Source: Prevotellaceae bacterium (GTDB lineage Bacteria; Bacteroidota; Bacteroidia; Bacteroidales; UBA932). From it: a stretch of DNA of 7,149 nucleotides. This document shows, one piece after another, positions 7,065-7,149 of this stretch (positions within the stretch are counted from its first letter, which is position 1; each line of letters begins with the position of its first letter). The stretch is from assembly GCA_031275145.1 (NCBI GenBank), contig JAISPE010000286.1, forward strand, positions 1 through 7,149, in the 5' to 3' direction. Under the pieces are notes generated by a model. That model saw only the letters and a program-made list of their open reading frames with translations. It was not told the origin of the DNA and did not search any database. A program made the translations under genes and the position numbers.

Positions 7065-7086
7065 CTGGATTATTAAATAATCTCAG
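7065..7086. promoter_or_regulatory. AT-rich dyad in the leader of the DUF151 gene
   Basis: Positions 7068-7082 (GATTATTAAATAATC) form a perfect 15-base palindrome with 7-base arms. Flanking CTG and CAG extend it if one bulged base is allowed. It falls at or just after the start site expected from the -7-like box at 7091-7098, so it could be an operator or a leader hairpin. AT-rich palindromes also occur by chance. Confidence 0.3.
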
Positions 7087-7090
7087 AGTA

Positions 7091-7098
7091 CAAACATA
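7091..7098 (-). promoter_or_regulatory. Candidate -7 promoter box for the DUF151-tpx genes
   Basis: The minus strand reads TATGTTTG, an exact match to the Bacteroidota -7 consensus TAnnTTTG. It would give a leader of about 100 bases before the ATG at 6981. I found no convincing TTTG at -33. The rest of 6982-7149 is AT-rich, holds no supported gene, and shows no recognisable tRNA or riboswitch. Confidence 0.35.
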
Positions 7099-7149
7099 AT
7101 AAAAAATTTTTAGTTGCATCATTCCGGTTATAAATTAAGAAGTCTTCAA

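Overview
The window looks like a piece of a Bacteroidota (probably Bacteroidales-like) chromosome. Every recognisable gene is on the minus strand. The grounds for this placement are the DUF151-plus-UVR nuclease-like protein, the absence of strong Shine-Dalgarno sequences, AT-rich spacers, and two matches to the Bacteroidota -7 promoter consensus TAnnTTTG. Genus cannot be told from the sequence alone.

Layout in transcription order (right to left). A 168-base leader (6982-7149) precedes a DUF151/UVR bifunctional-nuclease-family gene (6445-6981). After 26 bases comes a thiol peroxidase (tpx, 5654-6418) with an unusual C-terminal helical extension of about 85 residues. A 236-base spacer (5418-5653) follows. 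It holds four 19-bp tandem repeats, a long near-perfect inverted repeat that starts right after the tpx stop codon, and a candidate promoter -7 box. Next is a 1567-codon gene (714-5417), and 12 bases after it a 232-codon ABC-2-type permease gene (3-701). The window ends just beyond that permease's stop codon.

The centre of interest is the 1567-residue protein. It contains a complete RND (AcrB/HAE1-type) exporter of twelve predicted membrane helices. After two more helices comes a complete ABC ATPase domain with Walker A, Q-loop, signature, Walker B, D-loop and switch histidine, plus the C-terminal tail common in ABC-2 exporter ATPases. The first strand of the ATPase domain (residues ~1103-1116) appears to be separated from the rest (from ~1288) by an inserted stretch with four predicted membrane helices. 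The RND part has only one of the two TM4 aspartates known in AcrB and lacks the TM10 lysine.

The adjacent ABC-2 permease has no ATPase of its own in the window, so the fused ATPase is the obvious partner. The inferred picture is a two-gene operon in which an ATP-driven ABC-2 module and an RND periplasmic export module are covalently joined, perhaps handing a lipid-like or amphipathic substrate from one to the other. The substrate, any membrane-fusion protein and any outer-membrane channel are not visible here.
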